Assembly: GCF_000224335.1 (NCBI RefSeq) | Contig: NZ_AFXZ01000009.1 | Coordinates: 1-64,000, forward strand | Length of the DNA: 64,000 nt | Direction: 5' to 3' | From: Bizionia argentinensis JUB59 | GTDB taxonomy: Bacteria; Bacteroidota; Bacteroidia; Flavobacteriales; Flavobacteriaceae | Notes under the pieces: model-generated | Databases searched by the model: none | Told to the model about the DNA's origin: nothing | What the model saw: only the letters and a program-made list of their open reading frames with translations | Translations under genes and position numbers: made by a program | Shown here: positions 7,635 to 17,281 of the stretch, one piece after another | Layout: each line of letters begins with the position of its first letter | How positions within the stretch are numbered: position 1 is the first letter of the stretch

Positions 7635-7679
7635 GCTATTTTCTATTTTTTATTAATGATTTAAATTATATTCATTTCA

Positions 7680-8630
7680 ATGCAACCTCTTGTTTCCATA
7701 ATAATACCCACCTATAACCGCGCCCATTTAATTGGCGAGACGTTGGATTCTGTGTTGGCACAAACCTATACCAATTGGGAATGTATTGTAGTGGATGATG
7801 GGAGTACGGATGAGACTGATGCCCTTATGAAGACCTACTGCGATAAAGATGCTCGCTTTCAATATCATCATAGACCAATAGATCGGTTGTCAGGTGGAAA
7901 TGCGGCTCGTAATTATGGGTTTGAATTGAGTAAAGGAGCGTATGTGAATTGGTTTGATAGTGATGACATAATGTGTGAGAATAAATTGCAGTCACAACTT
8001 GATGCTTTAATTACTAGTGATTATAATTTTTCTGTATGTCAAACTCTTGTGTTTGAACGAGAGATAACAAATATTCTTGGTTTACGCCATGAACATATAG
8101 TTTCAAAACAACCTTTGCTAGACTTTATTAAAGGAAATATTGTTTTCTTAACTCCATCTGTATTATTCAAAAGAGTATTTTTAATAAAAAACAATTTAAG
8201 TTTTGATGAGGATTTAAAAGCAGCTCAAGACTGGGAGTATTTTGCGAAAGTATTATTTTATAATCAAGAATACCATACGACTGATGAGCCCCTCGTTAAA
8301 ATAAGAAGACACTTTACAAGTATCTCCCACAATAAAAATAATGAATTACGGATATGGCATTATTATTTGGCAAGAGAAAAATTATTTTTGTTTTTGAAGG
8401 GAAAGGAATTGAAAGATAAAAATGAAATATTAGTTTATTTTTCACGTTTTTTTAGAGATAAACTGAAATATTATGTTTTTAAAGGAAAAAACAAGGAAAG
8501 TTGGCTTATATGTTACAATACAATTAAATATTTTTATACCATGTCTGGATATTTAAAGTTAAAGTTATATATAAAATTAGTGCTAATAACTGGAAAAGGC
8601 TATAAATATAAATATTTAGTTAATTTGTAG
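7680..8630 (+). CDS. Family 2 glycosyltransferase
   Basis: This is a GT-A glycosyltransferase of 316 residues. VSIIIPTYNRAHLIGETL opens the domain at residues 5-22, VVDDGSTDET is at 37-46, and DSDD at 93-96 is the metal-binding DXD motif. AAQDWEYFAKV near 180-190 carries the usual catalytic-region acidic residues. The C-terminal third is basic and aromatic, likely membrane-associated. It shares blocks (TYNRAHLI, NWECIVVDDG) with the protein at 9697, suggesting an old duplication. Donor and acceptor are unknown. Confidence 0.9.
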   Translation: MQPLVSIIIPTYNRAHLIGETLDSVLAQTYTNWECIVVDDGSTDETDALMKTYCDKDARFQYHHRPIDRLSGGNAARNYGFELSKGAYVNWFDSDDIMCENKLQSQLDALITSDYNFSVCQTLVFEREITNILGLRHEHIVSKQPLLDFIKGNIVFLTPSVLFKRVFLIKNNLSFDEDLKAAQDWEYFAKVLFYNQEYHTTDEPLVKIRRHFTSISHNKNNELRIWHYYLAREKLFLFLKGKELKDKNEILVYFSRFFRDKLKYYVFKGKNKESWLICYNTIKYFYTMSGYLKLKLYIKLVLITGKGYKYKYLVNL

Positions 8631-8866
8631 CTATAAACATGATTTATCATTATCAAGGATTTATCTTACTTTTTTATATTTAGAATTGCATATTTTTAAA
8701 TAAGAAATTATCTTAAATCAAATTTTAATTTCACTTCCTTTGAAAATAGATTTGACATATTAAAAGCAAAATAGATTGAGATTTTTTTGTCATAATAAAT
8801 ATTTATATTCTAATAAGAAAACTAAAAATCGTCATCTTTTAATAAATTTAGAAGATTTTTAATATT

Positions 8867-9700
8867 ATGAACAATCCGTTAGTTTCTATAATTATCCCTT
8901 GTTATAACGACAATAAGCACATCTTTGAAGCAGTTCTTTCAGCGAATACGCAAACTTACTCAAACAAAGAAATAATTGTGGTTGATGATGGATCCAATGG
9001 TGCTACAAAAGTGGCTTTAGGTAAATTAAGCTTTAAAATTGATAAAATTATAACGCAAGAAAACAAAGGTTTAAGTTCTGCTAGAAATACAGGCATAAGA
9101 GCTGCTAAAGGTTCTTTAATAATCGTTTTAGATTCGGACGATTTTTTTGAACCCGAATTTTGTGAGAGTGCAGTTGGTATTAAACTCCAAAATCCTCATT
9201 ATAAAATTATTTCTTGTAAAGCGAGACGATTTGATGCGAATGGCCTTATAGATATTTACACACCAAGAGGTGGTGATATCAAGAATTTTTTGTTTTCAAA
9301 TTCTGCAATTGGAAATTCTCTTTTTTCTAAAGCCGATTGGGAACATGTGGGTGGCTATGATGAATATATGAAGAAAGGATATGAAGACTGGGAGTTTTAT
9401 ATTCGCATGTTGCTAACATCTGGAGAAGCATTCATTATTCAAGAACCATTATTTAATTATAGACAGAAAAAGAATTCTTTACGGATAAGCGCAAATAGTA
9501 TCAAGTACGAGTTATGGCAATATATTTATACGAAACATGAAAAGCTTTATAAAGCAAATTATCCTTTAATGATTAAATTCTTTCTTGAAAAATTACGTCA
9601 TATAGAAAAGGAGAAATTGAAACAAGTTAAAAGGATTGATTTTAAAATTGGAAAATTTATATTGTCTCCTTTCAGATTTTTTAAAAGAAAGTTTAGATGA
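8867..9700 (+). CDS. Family 2 glycosyltransferase
   Basis: This 277-residue GT-A enzyme has VSIIIPCYND at residues 6-15, VVDDGSNG at 38-45, GLSSARNTGI at 68-77 and the metal-binding LDSDD at 88-92. KKGYEDWEFYIRML near 165-178 is the acceptor-side motif. The tail KIGKFILSPFRFFKRKFR is a basic amphipathic helix shared with the methyltransferase at 5878. It follows a 236-base AT-rich gap in which I see no gene, and overlaps the next gene by 4 bases (ATGA). Confidence 0.9.
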   Translation: MNNPLVSIIIPCYNDNKHIFEAVLSANTQTYSNKEIIVVDDGSNGATKVALGKLSFKIDKIITQENKGLSSARNTGIRAAKGSLIIVLDSDDFFEPEFCESAVGIKLQNPHYKIISCKARRFDANGLIDIYTPRGGDIKNFLFSNSAIGNSLFSKADWEHVGGYDEYMKKGYEDWEFYIRMLLTSGEAFIIQEPLFNYRQKKNSLRISANSIKYELWQYIYTKHEKLYKANYPLMIKFFLEKLRHIEKEKLKQVKRIDFKIGKFILSPFRFFKRKFR

Positions 9701-10632
9701 ACAATCCTGTTGTAACCATTATTATGAGCACTTACAACCGTGCACATTTAATTTTAGAATCCTTACAGTCTATTGAAAACCAAAATTTTAAAAACTGGGA
9801 ATGTCTAATTATAGATGATGGCGGAACTGACAACACTGAAGAAGTAATCAAGCCATTTTTAAACGATAAAAGATTTCAATATTTAAAGCGTCCAGTACAA
9901 TATGTGAAAGGTTTGCCAGGCTGCAGAAACTATGGTTTAGATATTGCCAATGGAAATTATATTATTTTTTTTGACGACGATGACATAGTTCATTCACAGA
10001 ATTTGGAGATTTGTATTCACTTTCTCAAAAATGAAGATACGGATTTTATACATTATAAAAAACAATCTTTTACCTCCACAGCTCCAAGTGAAAATGTGAT
10101 ATTCATTCCAAAAATAGAGCAAACAAATATATGTCCAGATCATATTATAGACGTTATTACCCAAAAAATAGCTTTAGCTTCTTGCACTGTAATGTGGAAG
10201 AATAACGTAATTGGTAAATTGCGTTTTGAAGAGGGTTTGGTTTATGCAGAGGAGTGGGAGTTTTATAGCAGACTTCTTTCAAACGGACTTAAAGGTATTA
10301 AAATAGAAGAAACTCTTTACTATAATAAAAAACATAAAAATTCAAACACAGTTAAATTTTGGAGTGGGGATGAAAATAAAAAGAAGAGTAAAATTGATGC
10401 AGCTAATTTAATTATTTCAAATTTGGAAACAAAAGGAATGTTAAGTTTTAGACTTATGAAGTTTTTCACTTGGCAAAGTGTATGTTTAAATACTTCTTTA
10501 ATATTTGAACATTTATTAATGCAAAAAAGTTTAAAACCTTTCGATAGAATTAAAATGAAATTCTATTATTTTGGAAGTCCATTAATTAAGCGATGGTTGC
10601 GAATAAAAAAGAAACTAAAATTAGTCTTTTAA
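9697..10632 (+). CDS. Family 2 glycosyltransferase
   Basis: This 311-residue GT-A enzyme begins VVTIIMSTYNRAHLILES. IIDDGGTDNTEE is at residues 38-49 and the metal-binding FFDDDD at 91-96. The acceptor-side motif YAEEWEFYSRLL is near 185-197. It is coupled to the previous gene by an ATGA overlap. It resembles the 7680 protein in the first 100 residues, so the two are probable paralogues that add different residues. The basic tail suggests membrane contact. Confidence 0.9.
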   Translation: MNNPVVTIIMSTYNRAHLILESLQSIENQNFKNWECLIIDDGGTDNTEEVIKPFLNDKRFQYLKRPVQYVKGLPGCRNYGLDIANGNYIIFFDDDDIVHSQNLEICIHFLKNEDTDFIHYKKQSFTSTAPSENVIFIPKIEQTNICPDHIIDVITQKIALASCTVMWKNNVIGKLRFEEGLVYAEEWEFYSRLLSNGLKGIKIEETLYYNKKHKNSNTVKFWSGDENKKKSKIDAANLIISNLETKGMLSFRLMKFFTWQSVCLNTSLIFEHLLMQKSLKPFDRIKMKFYYFGSPLIKRWLRIKKKLKLVF

Positions 10633-10643
10633 TATAAAAATAT

Positions 10644-11627
10644 ATGAGAACTGGAAGTAATCCACAAAAATCTGATTATAAAGTTAGTTCGACATTTAAT
10701 CATCGCATTGTTCAAGTCATTTATATTCCGGAGCTGTCGGGTTATTATAAAAAAATGTTCGAGGTTTTTAAGCTCTCTATATTTTCGTTAATTAAAACAA
10801 TACCCAAAAGTTCTGCAATTACTATTGTAGATAATGGCTCCTGTAACGAGGTCAAACAGTTTTTAATAGATATTTTGAAACAGAAAAAGATAAACTCTTT
10901 GCAATTGCTGGAGACAAATATAGGTAAGATCGACGCTCAAATAGGAGCTGCTAGAGCATCTAGGGAAGACTTGATAACACTCTCTGATGGTGATATCCTT
11001 TTTCGAAAAAACTGGGTAGAAGAAACTTTTAAAGTTTTTGAAAGATTTTCAAATGTTAGCTCTGTTGCTCCTTATCCTAGTCGGCATTCTTCCACATATT
11101 TTACTTTTTCAACATTAAAAAGTATATTTTTAAAAAAAAATAAATTGGAATTTGAATCAATACCAGAAAATTTACAGGATTATAATCGATTTTTGAACAG
11201 TATTAATTGGGGAAAGGTCTCTGATAAGAATATACTTTGGCCAGTTGTTAAAAAGAATGGTTTCAAGGCATGCTTGGGTAGTGAACATCAAGTTATAACT
11301 TTAAGAAGACAAATTTTATTTAATTTTTCACCACTAAAACCCTCTTTTATCAAAGTGGGAAATCACTCCGAAATGAATTACGTAGATTTGCCAATTGATT
11401 TAAGTAAAGGATTAAGATTATCTACTTACAATTATTTTGCACATCATATGGGAAATGAAGTAGAAGGTTGGATGGAGGAAATTTATAATGAATTAAATTT
11501 GAATACGAATGATTCAAGCTATTGTATAGATGAAATGAAATTTTCGAGAAAGAATATTTTATTTTATAAGCTTCAAAAGAAGCTGTTAAAAATTTACATC
11601 AAAAGAAAAACACCTTCAAATTATTGA
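10644..11627 (+). CDS. GT-A-like glycosyltransferase, divergent
   Basis: This is a 327-residue protein with a recognisable but divergent GT-A core. IVDNGSCNEV is at residues 61-70, GKIDAQIGAARAS at about 94-106, and SDGD at 114-117 in the DXD position. About 20 residues precede the core. An AHHMGNEVEGW motif near 270 may belong to the acceptor region. It follows the previous gene by 11 bases. The family is likely; the specificity is unknown. Confidence 0.75.
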   Translation: MRTGSNPQKSDYKVSSTFNHRIVQVIYIPELSGYYKKMFEVFKLSIFSLIKTIPKSSAITIVDNGSCNEVKQFLIDILKQKKINSLQLLETNIGKIDAQIGAARASREDLITLSDGDILFRKNWVEETFKVFERFSNVSSVAPYPSRHSSTYFTFSTLKSIFLKKNKLEFESIPENLQDYNRFLNSINWGKVSDKNILWPVVKKNGFKACLGSEHQVITLRRQILFNFSPLKPSFIKVGNHSEMNYVDLPIDLSKGLRLSTYNYFAHHMGNEVEGWMEEIYNELNLNTNDSSYCIDEMKFSRKNILFYKLQKKLLKIYIKRKTPSNY

Positions 11628-11737
11628 TTAATATTTGGAGTTATTTGTTTGTGATTATTGTATGCTTTCAAATATTAAACCAGTTAATATAATCCCTTTC
11701 ATTTTATTCAAATAACTTTAACATAATAATTTTATTT

Positions 11738-12994
11738 TTGGCTCAATTTAAAAACATACTAGTTTTAATCGATTCTCTTGACGCTAACGGTAGCAGTGGG
11801 ATAAAAGGTCGTATAGCATTGTTGGAAAATTTTAGAAAAATAGGTTATTCGATAACGGTTTTACATTATTCTCAAAAAGAAATTCAGTTAGAAGGAATTA
11901 ATTGCATTTTAGTAAAAGAAATCAAGACTAATATTAACTATTTATTAAGCCGCATGCAACGCGTTTTATATCGTTGGTTTCAATGGGATATTTCAAAATA
12001 TGTAGATACGTTTTTTGGGTTTTCCTTTGGTTTTTTTAATGATGTAAAGAGTTTTTCAAAAGCATTAAGTAAACATGATCCAAACAATTTTGACATGGTT
12101 TGGACTCTCAGTAAAGGAAATAGTTATAGACCTCATGCAACGGTTTTAAAGCATCAAAAATGGCACCCTATATGGTATGCTTATGTGCACGACCCTTATC
12201 CTGAACAACTTTATCCGCGCCCATATACTTTTGTACCATATGGTTTTAGACATAAACGACTCTTTTTTAAAGAAATTACATTACGTTGTCATCGCATTGT
12301 ATTTCCAAGTTCGCTTTTAAAGGAATGGATGCAAAGCTATTATATTAATATTGAAGGAAAGAGTTTGATTATTCCACACCAATTGGCTTCTGTTGAAGGT
12401 TCTGATCAGGATTTACTAGATTATTTTAATTCTGAAAACTTTAATCTGGTACACGCGGGTAATTTATTAGAATTACGTGATCCGAAGCCTATAGTGGAGG
12501 CTTTCCAACAGTTCTTACTAAATTGCCCTGAAGCAAAAAAACATGCACGACTCTTTTTTCTAGGTAAAAAATCAATTTTTCAGAAGTATTTCGATGAAAA
12601 ACAAAATGAAATTTCACAACTATATATAAGCGATGGATATGTAGATTTTAAAAATGCCTATGTAATGCAACAAAGGGCCTCCGTAAACATTATTTTAGAA
12701 GCCAAAAGTGAAATTAGTCCATTTTTACCTGGCAAATTCCCGCATTGCGTGGCGGCTAATAAACCAATAATGTATATTGGGCCATATTATAGTGAATGTC
12801 GAAGATTGTTAGGTAAAGATTATCCTTATAATTTTGATTTTGATGAAGTCCAATCCATAGCTTTAGCCTTTACTACATTGTATGAACAATGGAAAATTAA
12901 TCCAGATAAGCTATTATTAAACAGAACTGATTTAATTCAATATCTATCTAGTCCTCACTTGGCGAAAACTCTGGAAAACGATATCAAATGTTAA
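11738..12994 (+). CDS. GT-B glycosyltransferase (GT4-like)
   Basis: This 418-residue protein has a GT-B layout. The N-terminal domain opens with NILVLIDSLDANGSSG. The C-terminal domain starts near residue 230 with LVHAGNLLELRDPKPIVEAF, the donor-binding region of GT4 enzymes. The usual EGxPxxLLEA loop is replaced by EAKSEISPFLPGKFPHCV, so the nucleotide-sugar site is divergent. The start is TTG at 11738; no ATG is available before the conserved first strand. A 110-base gap without genes precedes it. Confidence 0.75.
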   Translation: MAQFKNILVLIDSLDANGSSGIKGRIALLENFRKIGYSITVLHYSQKEIQLEGINCILVKEIKTNINYLLSRMQRVLYRWFQWDISKYVDTFFGFSFGFFNDVKSFSKALSKHDPNNFDMVWTLSKGNSYRPHATVLKHQKWHPIWYAYVHDPYPEQLYPRPYTFVPYGFRHKRLFFKEITLRCHRIVFPSSLLKEWMQSYYINIEGKSLIIPHQLASVEGSDQDLLDYFNSENFNLVHAGNLLELRDPKPIVEAFQQFLLNCPEAKKHARLFFLGKKSIFQKYFDEKQNEISQLYISDGYVDFKNAYVMQQRASVNIILEAKSEISPFLPGKFPHCVAANKPIMYIGPYYSECRRLLGKDYPYNFDFDEVQSIALAFTTLYEQWKINPDKLLLNRTDLIQYLSSPHLAKTLENDIKC

Positions 12995-13013
12995 TCACTA
13001 TCAGACATTACAT

Positions 13014-14159
13014 ATGAGAATTTTAATAGTTGCCATGCGCTCCATACACACCATTAGATGGGTTGGTCAGTTAAAGGATAGTGGACATGATGTGCATTGG
13101 TTTGATATTTTAAATGGTGGCTACATTAAAGAATGGGACTGGGTTACTCAGCATACCAATTGGCGTTATAAATTAGGAAACTTTAAAGGACGCTATCTTA
13201 TAAAAAAATATTTTCCGTACATACATATTTTATTTAAAAATAGTGTTGAAAAAAAATTTAATGCACTTATAAATGAAATTCAGCCGGATGTTGTTCATAG
13301 TTTGGTAATGTATAACTGTACTGTACCAATTTATAATGTGATGAAGCAAAACAGTCATATTAAATGGATTTATTCTGCATGGGGAAATGATCTGTTTTTC
13401 TATAAGAATGTAAAAGGATATAGGGAAGATATTCTAGAGGTACTTCCTCAACTGGATTTTATGTTTGCTGATTGTCATCGAGATATAAAAATCGCTAAAG
13501 AACTAGGTTTTAGAGGAGAAACGTTGGGTGTATTTCCTACTGGAGGAGGTTATAAGTTTGTTCATTATGATCCTTCAGTAATTCCACTGCCAGAACGCAA
13601 TATTATTCTTATAAAAGGATATGAACAGCGCTTTGGTAAAGCAATACAAGTTATACTTGCTTTAAAGAATATTGAGGATAAACTTAAGGATTTTAGAGTA
13701 ATCGTATTTGGAGCTGATGATCAATTTCATAAGGCCTATGCCAAAATTAAAGATGTTGATTTTATAGAAGTAAAAGGTCAGATGCCCCATGTTGAAGTTA
13801 TTACGTTAATGGGGCAGAGCTTAATTTATGTTGGTAATAGTATTTCTGATGGGATGCCCAATACACTTCTTGAAGCTATTATAATGGGAGCGTTTCCTAT
13901 CCAATCAAATCCTGGAGGTGCTAGCGCAGAAATAATTAAAGATAATGTTAATGGACTTTTGATTAACAAACCAGAATCTGTTAAGGAAATTGAAGAGAAA
14001 GTAATAGTGGCAATATCTAATCGTATGTTAGTGAATGAAGCATACCTATATAATAGAAAGTTGAGGAATGCTTTAAAATATGAAACTATTCAATATAAAG
14101 TGTTAAGAGCTTACTGTTCAGTTAAAAATGGTAGTCATAAAAATAACTTAAATATTTAA
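13014..14159 (+). CDS. GT4-family glycosyltransferase
   Basis: This 381-residue GT-B enzyme begins with RILIVAMRSIHTIRWVGQL, the N-terminal strand and acceptor loop. WIYSAWGNDLFFYKN is at about 120-134. The donor site YVGNSISDGMPNTLLEAI is at about 280-297, where the glutamate of LLEA would bind the donor ribose. It sits 19 bases after the previous gene. Such enzymes add the next sugar to a lipid-linked acceptor; the identity of the sugar is unknown. Confidence 0.88.
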   Translation: MRILIVAMRSIHTIRWVGQLKDSGHDVHWFDILNGGYIKEWDWVTQHTNWRYKLGNFKGRYLIKKYFPYIHILFKNSVEKKFNALINEIQPDVVHSLVMYNCTVPIYNVMKQNSHIKWIYSAWGNDLFFYKNVKGYREDILEVLPQLDFMFADCHRDIKIAKELGFRGETLGVFPTGGGYKFVHYDPSVIPLPERNIILIKGYEQRFGKAIQVILALKNIEDKLKDFRVIVFGADDQFHKAYAKIKDVDFIEVKGQMPHVEVITLMGQSLIYVGNSISDGMPNTLLEAIIMGAFPIQSNPGGASAEIIKDNVNGLLINKPESVKEIEEKVIVAISNRMLVNEAYLYNRKLRNALKYETIQYKVLRAYCSVKNGSHKNNLNI

Positions 14160-14461
14160 AATAAAATTTAATTTGCATTATTTACCAAGAACTAAATTTG
14201 TTTCGGTTCCATATGAAAGAAAGGAATCTAAAGGATTTTTTTTCCATTAATATTAAACTACCACTATTACACGCATTAATGAAAAGCAATAAAAATCAAG
14301 TATTTAAAAAAATCTATTTCGAATTATTGCTCACAATTTAATCAGAAACGTATGAGAAGAGTTTTTGACAGAGGAAAATTAAAAAACATGAAAATAAAAT
14401 TTTAAAACCCAATATCTGGAAAACTTTTTAAGGCAAAGCGAATTAAGAAACAGTAAATAAA
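14160..14461. other. Intergenic region without recognised genes
   Basis: This is a 302-base AT-rich gap. A 42-codon open frame (14213-14341) has no recognisable similarity and no convincing ribosome-binding context. It could be a remnant, but it is not annotated. No terminator hairpin was found, so readthrough from upstream is possible. Confidence 0.6.
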
Positions 14462-15298
14462 ATGAAAAAGTCTCATAGGAAATTTGTTAATCGAATTATT
14501 AATAAACTTTATGGTATTACAAAAAATGAATCATTGTATTTGTATAGTTTAAATATAGCAACAAAGCTGTTTAAGCATTCTAAAAATAGTATTAGTTTCG
14601 ATAAAGAAAATAATTGTTATTGGTTAAAAAACAGATCTAAATTTTTACAGTTAGCTGAGCGACCATATTTTGATTTTTCAGAAGAGGATATGAGGCAGAG
14701 ATGTCAAAAAATATTTTGTAAATATTATTCCCCTCAAGCAAAAGATGTTATATTAGATATTGGAGCAGGCATAGGAACTGAAGTTTGTTTTTTTGTAGAG
14801 GCTATAAAAAAAGAGGGCAAGCTGTATAATATAGAAGCGAGTCCCACCAGTTTTAATGGTTTGGAGCAAACTGTGCTTAAAAATAATTTTAAAAATTGTT
14901 ATAATTTCAATCTGGCCATTTCAAATAATGAAGAACCTATATGGATAGAGGAAAATGATAATTACGTTGTGAATTCTGTCAATAAAAATGCTGTAGGTGT
15001 TAGAATTAAAGCTATCACAATAGATCAATTTGTGACTATAAATAAAATCACAAAAATTAATTTATTAAAAGTTAATATAGAAGGTGCCGAATATGATATG
15101 ATAGATGGGATGAAAGATTCTATACATATAATAGAGAATGTAGCGATTTCTTGTCATGATTTTCTTTTTAAAGATGGGAACAAAATAGAGAATAAAGTTA
15201 GTGGGTTTTTAAGAGCAAATAATTTTCAAGTTTTTTATGAAAATTCCGGTAATCAAGTATTAGATAGCTGGGTTTACGGAAAGAAAATCTATAATTGA
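14462..15298 (+). CDS. FkbM-family methyltransferase
   Basis: This 278-residue protein has a C-terminal FkbM domain. SAM motif I VILDIGAGIGTEV is at residues 96-108, YNIEASPTSF near 123-132 places the acidic ribose-binding glutamate, and LLKVNIEGAEYDMIDG at about 198-213 is the family hallmark. FkbM enzymes O-methylate hydroxyl groups, in glycan loci probably on sugars. The first 70 residues are basic and not conserved. The stop overlaps the next gene (TGATG). Confidence 0.88.
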   Translation: MKKSHRKFVNRIINKLYGITKNESLYLYSLNIATKLFKHSKNSISFDKENNCYWLKNRSKFLQLAERPYFDFSEEDMRQRCQKIFCKYYSPQAKDVILDIGAGIGTEVCFFVEAIKKEGKLYNIEASPTSFNGLEQTVLKNNFKNCYNFNLAISNNEEPIWIEENDNYVVNSVNKNAVGVRIKAITIDQFVTINKITKINLLKVNIEGAEYDMIDGMKDSIHIIENVAISCHDFLFKDGNKIENKVSGFLRANNFQVFYENSGNQVLDSWVYGKKIYN

Positions 15299-16398
15299 TG
15301 TTTGTTATAATTTATCCCTATAGAAATCGCGAAGTGTCATGTGTAGAATTTTCATTAAAATCATTACAAGCACAAACAAATAAAAATTTTAAAGTCATTT
15401 TTATAGATTATGGTAGCGAAGACAGTTATGCTCATGCAGCAGAAGAAGTTGTAAATAAATTTGATTTTGCCACCTATCTATACATTGGTCATGCTGGATT
15501 ATTATGGAATAAGAGTAAAGCCCTAAACTATGGTATTAAAAAAGCGCAAAGCGCGTTTATAATTACGGCAGATGTGGATGTCTTGTTTTCAAATAACTTT
15601 ATTGAGACGGCTTCAAAATTAGTTGAATTAAATTCTTATTCCTTATTTAAAATAGGTTATCTCTCAAAGCAAGTAACCTTACAACAACAAAAACAACTTA
15701 ATTTAAACACCATTGAAACCACGCATATTGGTGATACCTTTGGCATTGGTTTATTTTCAAAATCCACATTGGAATCGGTGGGTGGCTTGGATGAGTTTTT
15801 TCACTTTTATGGTTCGGAAGATGAAGATTTAAATTATCGAATACAATTGTCTGGTGCTATTGCCAATAGCTGTGGTGAATTGTTGCTTTACCATCAGTGG
15901 CATGAACGCTATCCGCAGAAAAGAGATAATCAGCTAACACCTGTACCACGTTTAAAAAATATAATGCGTATTAACCAACGGCAGTTTTTATGGCATACGG
16001 CTCAAAAAATAGTGCATCCTAATTCCAAAAATTGGGGGCATGTTTATTCCAAAGCGGAAGCTCAAATTCTTGAAAATCCACAATCAATAATTCAATTAGA
16101 GAATATTTCTGCTCATATAGAACATTTTTTTGGCGACGCTATATCCAATTATAGGGGGTCAGTTGTTCAAGTAATTATTACAGAAGCAGCTTATTATAAA
16201 ACCCTAAAATATCAGGTAAAAAAAATTATGGGCAAACAAACCCAGCCTTATATGACAATGAAAGCAGTAAATGACCTGATATTGAAAGCGATTGTCTTTC
16301 ATTATCGAGATCATAATTACGCCTATGACATTTCAGAAGATTTAAAACAGATTTGTTTTACAATAGACCTTAAAACTACTAAAAATGAAGAGCTTTAA
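15298..16398 (+). CDS. Family 2 glycosyltransferase (galactosyltransferase-like C-terminus)
   Basis: This is a GT-A enzyme of 366 residues from ATG at 15298. A TTG one codon earlier is possible, but the ATG in the TGATG overlap is the better start. IIYPYRNRE opens the domain and FIDYGSED is at about 33-40. TADVDVLFSNNF near 95-106 holds the metal-binding DVD. GGLDEFFHFYGSEDEDL at about 160-176 is the glyco_transf_7C-like acceptor motif seen in chondroitin-polymerase-type enzymes. The 3' end overlaps the next gene by 14 bases. Confidence 0.88.
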   Translation: MFVIIYPYRNREVSCVEFSLKSLQAQTNKNFKVIFIDYGSEDSYAHAAEEVVNKFDFATYLYIGHAGLLWNKSKALNYGIKKAQSAFIITADVDVLFSNNFIETASKLVELNSYSLFKIGYLSKQVTLQQQKQLNLNTIETTHIGDTFGIGLFSKSTLESVGGLDEFFHFYGSEDEDLNYRIQLSGAIANSCGELLLYHQWHERYPQKRDNQLTPVPRLKNIMRINQRQFLWHTAQKIVHPNSKNWGHVYSKAEAQILENPQSIIQLENISAHIEHFFGDAISNYRGSVVQVIITEAAYYKTLKYQVKKIMGKQTQPYMTMKAVNDLILKAIVFHYRDHNYAYDISEDLKQICFTIDLKTTKNEEL

Positions 16399-17209
16399 AA
16401 CTGTACGATTGTTTTGGTGGAGTGAACCACATTTGATGGGGAAAACGAATGAGAATTATGGTGATTTAATAGGGAAATATCTCGTAGAAAAAATTAATAA
16501 AAAAAGTGTCGTTTGGACACATCCCAAACGCTGGTCTTTTAAAGATTACTTTCAGCCTATTTACGTAACAGCTGGCAGTATAATGGCGCATGTCAACTCT
16601 AAATGTGTGGTATGGGGGAGTGGTATTATTCAAAAAAATCAGCAGGTTAAAAAAGCGAAATTTTTAGCCGTTAGAGGACCTCAAACTCGAGAAAATTTAT
16701 TAGCGCAAGGTTATAATGTAACCGAAGTTTATGGCGATCCGGCCTTGCTACTGCCCAAATACTACAATCCTGATCGTGTTAAAATATATAAACTAGGTAT
16801 TGTACCTCATTATGCAGACTACGAATTTGTAAAATCCATATATGACGACAATTTAGACGTGCTTATTATTGATTTAATGACCACCGATATAGAAGCCACT
16901 ACCGATTTATTTTTAAAATGTGAACGTATAATATCGTCCTCTTTACACGGAATTATTGTGGCACATGCCTATCAAATTCCTGCTGTTTGGGTCGCGTTTT
17001 CAGATAAGCTATTTGGTGACGGCATTAAATTTCAAGATTATTTTGAATCTGTGAACTTGGTTTGTTATGTTCCTGAAAATGTGCATAACTGGTCAGATCT
17101 ACAACATGTTATTCAACATTTTGAAACGTTTCCTAATTTACCAGAAGAAGATCATATTAAGTTTTTGCAAGACGGTTTGTTAAAAGTCTGTCCTTTTAAG
17201 GCTGTTTAG
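16385..17209 (+). CDS. Polysaccharide pyruvyltransferase family protein
   Basis: This 274-residue protein matches the polysaccharide pyruvyltransferase family, which transfers pyruvate from phosphoenolpyruvate to sugar hydroxyls as a ketal. Visible motifs are NENYGDLIGKYLVEK near 21-35, AVRGPQTRENLLAQG near 98-112, YGDPALLLPKYY at about 118-129, and CERIISSSLHGIIVAHAY near 179-196. The SSLHG motif is diagnostic of the GT-B-like fold. It overlaps the preceding glycosyltransferase gene by 14 bases. The acceptor sugar is unknown. Confidence 0.88.
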   Translation: MKSFKTVRLFWWSEPHLMGKTNENYGDLIGKYLVEKINKKSVVWTHPKRWSFKDYFQPIYVTAGSIMAHVNSKCVVWGSGIIQKNQQVKKAKFLAVRGPQTRENLLAQGYNVTEVYGDPALLLPKYYNPDRVKIYKLGIVPHYADYEFVKSIYDDNLDVLIIDLMTTDIEATTDLFLKCERIISSSLHGIIVAHAYQIPAVWVAFSDKLFGDGIKFQDYFESVNLVCYVPENVHNWSDLQHVIQHFETFPNLPEEDHIKFLQDGLLKVCPFKAV

Positions 17210-17254
17210 TAATACAAATTCGCTTTTAAGCTATATGGCATCGCATAACTTTTA

Positions 17255-17262
17255 TATATTTG
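17255..17262 (+). promoter_or_regulatory. Candidate internal -7 element before neuB
   Basis: TATATTTG fits the Bacteroidetes -7 consensus and lies 19 bases before the neuB start, in the only sizeable gap (72 bases) near the nonulosonate cassette. No clear -33 TTG is seen. It could give neuBCA its own transcript. Confidence 0.4.
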
Positions 17263-17281
17263 AGAAAAGAAAATACGCTTA

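Noticed and set aside
14213-14341. 42-codon open frame in the gap before the first FkbM gene
   Set aside because: AT-rich, lysine/isoleucine/leucine composition, no similarity and no good start context; may be a remnant.
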